In this document: positions 63,202 to 64,000 of the stretch, piece by piece | How positions within the stretch are numbered: the first letter of the stretch is position 1 | Layout: each line of letters opens with the position of its first letter | DNA from: Jeotgalicoccus aerolatus | GTDB lineage: Bacteria > Bacillota > Bacilli > Staphylococcales > Salinicoccaceae | NCBI RefSeq assembly: GCF_014635205.1 | Contig: NZ_BMCN01000004.1 | Coordinates: 62,001-126,000, forward strand | DNA: 64,000 nucleotides | Direction of reading: 5' to 3' | The notes under the pieces: generated by a model | Databases searched by the model: none | Told to the model about the DNA's origin: nothing | What the model saw: the letters and a program-made list of their open reading frames with translations, nothing else | Program-made: the position numbers and the translations under genes

Positions 63202-63246
63202 GCTCGCATGTGCAGTGATTGCACATGCGGGCTTTAATGTTTTTTG
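63202..63246 (+). terminator. Rho-independent terminator
   Basis: GCTCGCATGTGCA and TGCACATGCGGGC arms (one G-T pair), loop GTGAT, followed by a T-rich stretch with six consecutive T residues (63240-63245). Confidence 0.85.
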
Positions 63247-63299
63247 GTATATAAAAATGATATAATCATCTTATGAATTTTCTTAAAGGATATGGTCTG

Positions 63300-63965
63300 A
63301 TGAATCAAAGTGCCAAACACATATTTAAACTGGATCCGGCAAAACCGGTAGACGATTTTACGCTTGAAAAGATAATTACATCAAAAACGGATATGATTCT
63401 AGTCAGCGGTACTGATAATGTTACTGAAGAGAATATTTCAGAGCTCCTAGACCGGATTAGACGTTTTAATGTTTTTACAGCACTTGAAATCTCACATCCG
63501 GATGCAGTGGTCCCCGGATTTAATCATTATTTTATTCCGACAGTAATCAATACAGAAAACGTGACGTATACCCACGGCATGCTGGTGGATGCTTTAATGG
63601 AATATCATGATTTTATCGACTACAGCAGTATATCTCTCATGCCTTATATAATAATGAATGAAGAATGCAAAGCATTTAAACATGCAGAATGTACAAGCAT
63701 CGGTGATGAAGAATTTATAGCGATGATTCATATGCTCGATAAGCTGTACAAGATGGATTACATATATATAGAATACAGCGGAACATTTGGCGACAGTGCA
63801 CTCGTGAAAGAGGCATACGATGCAGCTGAACATTCAAAAATAGTGTACGGCGGCGGTATCGTGTCAAAAGACAGTGCAGCAGCAATGAAAGACAAAAGCG
63901 ATATAATAGTCGTCGGAAATGTGATTTACGATAATGTTGAACAGGCATTAGAAACTATCATTTAA
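63300..63965 (+). CDS. pcrB: Heptaprenylglyceryl phosphate synthase
   Basis: 221 residues, TIM-barrel prenyltransferase that joins heptaprenyl diphosphate to glycerol-1-phosphate to make an archaeal-type ether lipid precursor. HIFKLDPAKPVDDF at the start, ILVSGTDNVTEENI, YIEYSGTFGD and VYGGGI near the end match PcrB. The ATG at 63300 gives the family's usual start and follows AAAGGATATG; the ATG at 63273 lies only a few bases after a TATAAT (63261-63266) and has no site. Confidence 0.95.
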   Translation: MNQSAKHIFKLDPAKPVDDFTLEKIITSKTDMILVSGTDNVTEENISELLDRIRRFNVFTALEISHPDAVVPGFNHYFIPTVINTENVTYTHGMLVDALMEYHDFIDYSSISLMPYIIMNEECKAFKHAECTSIGDEEFIAMIHMLDKLYKMDYIYIEYSGTFGDSALVKEAYDAAEHSKIVYGGGIVSKDSAAAMKDKSDIIVVGNVIYDNVEQALETII

Positions 63966-63983
63966 TAAATTGGAGTTTTTATA

Positions 63984-64000
63984 ATGGATTTATCTACGAT
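63984..64000 (+). CDS. pcrA: Start of the next gene, probably pcrA (runs off the window)
   Basis: ATG at 63984 after TTGGAGTTTTTATA. Only about five codons (MDLST) are visible. By synteny with Staphylococcus (pcrB-pcrA-ligA) it should be the UvrD/Rep-type helicase PcrA, but the sequence itself cannot show this. Confidence 0.5.

Noticed and set aside
63273-63299. Upstream ATG as the pcrB start
   Set aside because: It would be nearly leaderless after the TATAAT at 63261-63266, has no ribosome-binding site, and adds nine residues not typical of the family.
1-64000. CRISPR arrays, tRNA or rRNA genes, insertion sequences, prophage
   Set aside because: No regularly spaced repeats, cloverleaf-like gene clusters, transposase or phage structural genes were seen anywhere in the window.

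Overview
The window reads as an ordinary chromosomal segment of a low-to-moderate-GC Gram-positive of the family Staphylococcaceae. Protein families and gene order resemble Staphylococcus, and the sequence style fits Jeotgalicoccus, Salinicoccus or a relative; that genus-level guess is inference. Two blocks support the family call: the purine operon, and the pncB-nadE-UPF0316-NETI-purB-(vanY-like)-pcrB-pcrA block at the right end. Most genes have strong Shine-Dalgarno sites, and many transcription units end in clear hairpin-plus-T terminators. I saw no rRNA or tRNA genes, insertion sequences, prophage or CRISPR array.

Layout. 1-17 kb: the 5' end of an ABC exporter, a ddl-GNAT-pepT operon, a DHA2 drug exporter, a methionine ABC importer with two tandem binding lipoproteins, a MoxR-DUF58-DUF4129 operon, a membrane transporter-like gene paired with an amidohydrolase, and a YitT-family protein. 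17-21 kb: a methyltransferase and a four-gene phospholipid cluster (VTT-like protein, PlsC, CdsA-like and CDP-alcohol phosphatidyltransferase-like). 21.3-28.1 kb: a pyroglutamate/D-glutamate operon (SRPBCC protein, pxpB, pxpC, BCCP, biotin carboxylase, pxpA, an NRAMP-like transporter, and a DUF1445 D-glutamate cyclase-like protein). 28.2-37.9 kb: the purine operon purE-K-L-F-M-N-H-D behind a near-consensus promoter that carries PurR-box-like sequence; purC, purS and purQ are absent from their usual place between purK and purL.

37.9-64 kb: an oligopeptide/glutathione-type binding lipoprotein, then a junction where a 5'-truncated sensor kinase and a 5'-truncated DUF418 protein meet head to head. 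After that come pcp-nagB, an ABC-2 exporter whose ATPase gene is broken by a frameshift inside a perfect 18-bp inverted repeat, a drug-exporter ABC with a VanZ protein, a tight binding-protein/M23/CapA operon, an iron-type alcohol dehydrogenase, and a Zur-box-controlled zinc-binding lipoprotein. The zinc gene is divergent from rpmG, which has a structured leader. Next are a FolD-like protein lacking the usual catalytic lysine, a LexA-boxed YolD-like gene, ppaC, and the NAD/purB/pcrB block.

Functional links visible here: pcp releases pyroglutamate from peptides, DUF1445 proteins interconvert D-glutamate and 5-oxoproline, and PxpABC opens 5-oxoproline to glutamate. PncB and NadE form the last part of the nicotinate salvage route to NAD. 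No wholly new multi-gene system is evident. The most distinctive observations are several natural lesions or divergences: the quasipalindrome frameshift in the ABC ATPase, the rearrangement scar near 40.45 kb, the gap in the purine operon, and the unusual FolD and CDP-alcohol transferase active sites.
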